DNA of 64,000 nt, taken from Aulostomus chinensis. Taxonomy: Eukaryota > Chordata > Actinopteri > Syngnathiformes > Aulostomidae. The translations under genes were made by a program, and so were the position numbers. Location: positions 16,323,501-16,387,500 of the forward strand of contig JBBMOA010000013.1 in assembly GCA_037954235.1 (NCBI GenBank), given 5' to 3'. The notes beneath the pieces are model-generated. The model was not told the DNA's origin and made no database searches. It saw only the letters and a program-made list of their open reading frames with translations. Of the stretch, positions 63,493-64,000 are shown in pieces. Position 1 is the first letter of the stretch. Every line of letters starts with the position of its first letter.

Positions 63493-64000
63493 GCACACAT
63501 GCGCATGTGCCCCCTCTGCTTTGATCGCAGTGTAGTTAAAGTGAGAAAGCCAAGCTGTCAGTTGCTCATTAAAAGTCGAAATGCTTCAATCAGCTAGTTA
63601 AAGATTAGCTTGTGATCCAGCCTGTTGGGCTCAGAGTGCCCTGTTGTTCCTGTGTGTGAGTTGATAGTAATATTCAGGTGATTAGCAGATGTTATTTGGT
63701 TTGTTTCTACTATATTTACTCCCTGGTTTGTGCCACAGAAATGAATAAAGTCTTAAGATTAACAGTTTTGAAGTCCGACACAATATCTTTGAGTGAAACA
63801 CAAGTTCGGTATGCAAATCTATCAAACGAGCTTCGATCACATCAGCAGACACTGGTGAATGCAGCATATGTAGATAGCAGTCAAGCCCAGTAGCTGGTAT
63901 TAAAACATCTAGTTTAAGCATTGATTGTATACAAATTACACATCGCACCTGATTAGAAAATGTAGCCATGAAATTGTCTTTGACCTTATAGATTTTCTTG
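63493..64000. other. stx3: stx3 intron, right window edge
   Basis: Sequence between stx3 exon 7 and the next, unseen exon. No coding exon with syntaxin SNARE-motif similarity was found before 64000. Confidence 0.6.

Overview
The window is nuclear DNA of a ray-finned (teleost) fish. It holds eight split protein-coding genes with GT-AG introns, dense CA/GT and other microsatellites, fish-type tRNA-derived SINEs and small DNA-transposon relics. Protein identities were read from the spliced translations and compared with remembered vertebrate families; no database search was run. The exon models keep frame across every junction and give lengths close to the mammalian proteins, with two exceptions noted below.

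Layout: 1-760, a possible minus-strand first exon of an unknown gene. 2640-14450 (+), ssrp1, the HMG-box subunit of the FACT histone chaperone. 17789-23315 (+), p2rx3, an ATP-gated cation channel. 24659-29465 (-), an unusual 641-residue gene resembling the C-terminal part of TNKS1BP1. 31367-37600 (+), rad9a of the 9-1-1 checkpoint clamp. 37620-44106 (-), tbc1d10c (carabin-like Rab-GAP and calcineurin inhibitor) with a very large extra disordered exon. 45330-50176 (+), ndufs8, the 2x[4Fe-4S] subunit of respiratory complex I. 51600-54680 (+), ran, the nuclear-transport GTPase. 56143 to the window end (+), stx3, a plasma-membrane t-SNARE cut off by the window edge.

The gene set resembles human 11q12-q13 (P2RX3-SSRP1-TNKS1BP1, RAD9A, TBC1D10C, NDUFS8, STX3). 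The exception is RAN, which in human lies beside the STX3 paralogue STX2 on 12q24. The genes are not an operon and have unrelated roles; what links them is inherited neighbourhood. Two arrangements could have regulatory meaning: the tail-to-tail rad9a/tbc1d10c pair, whose 3' ends meet within about 40 bp, and the head-to-head tbc1d10c/ndufs8 pair around 45 kb.

The most unusual items are: (i) the single 2.6-kb last exon of tbc1d10c, which inserts several hundred acidic residues, including an internal tandem duplication, between the TBC domain and a conserved calcineurin-binding tail; (ii) the short tankyrase-binding-protein-like gene with an RVxF-type PP1 motif; (iii) a mosaic in the last rad9a intron of 132-bp direct repeats, a palindromic GACGTC minisatellite and a hAT-like element; (iv) a 445-bp long-inverted-repeat element between ran and stx3; (v) several exons whose splice sites sit directly on microsatellites. 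I saw no tRNA, rRNA, CRISPR, viral or toxin genes.
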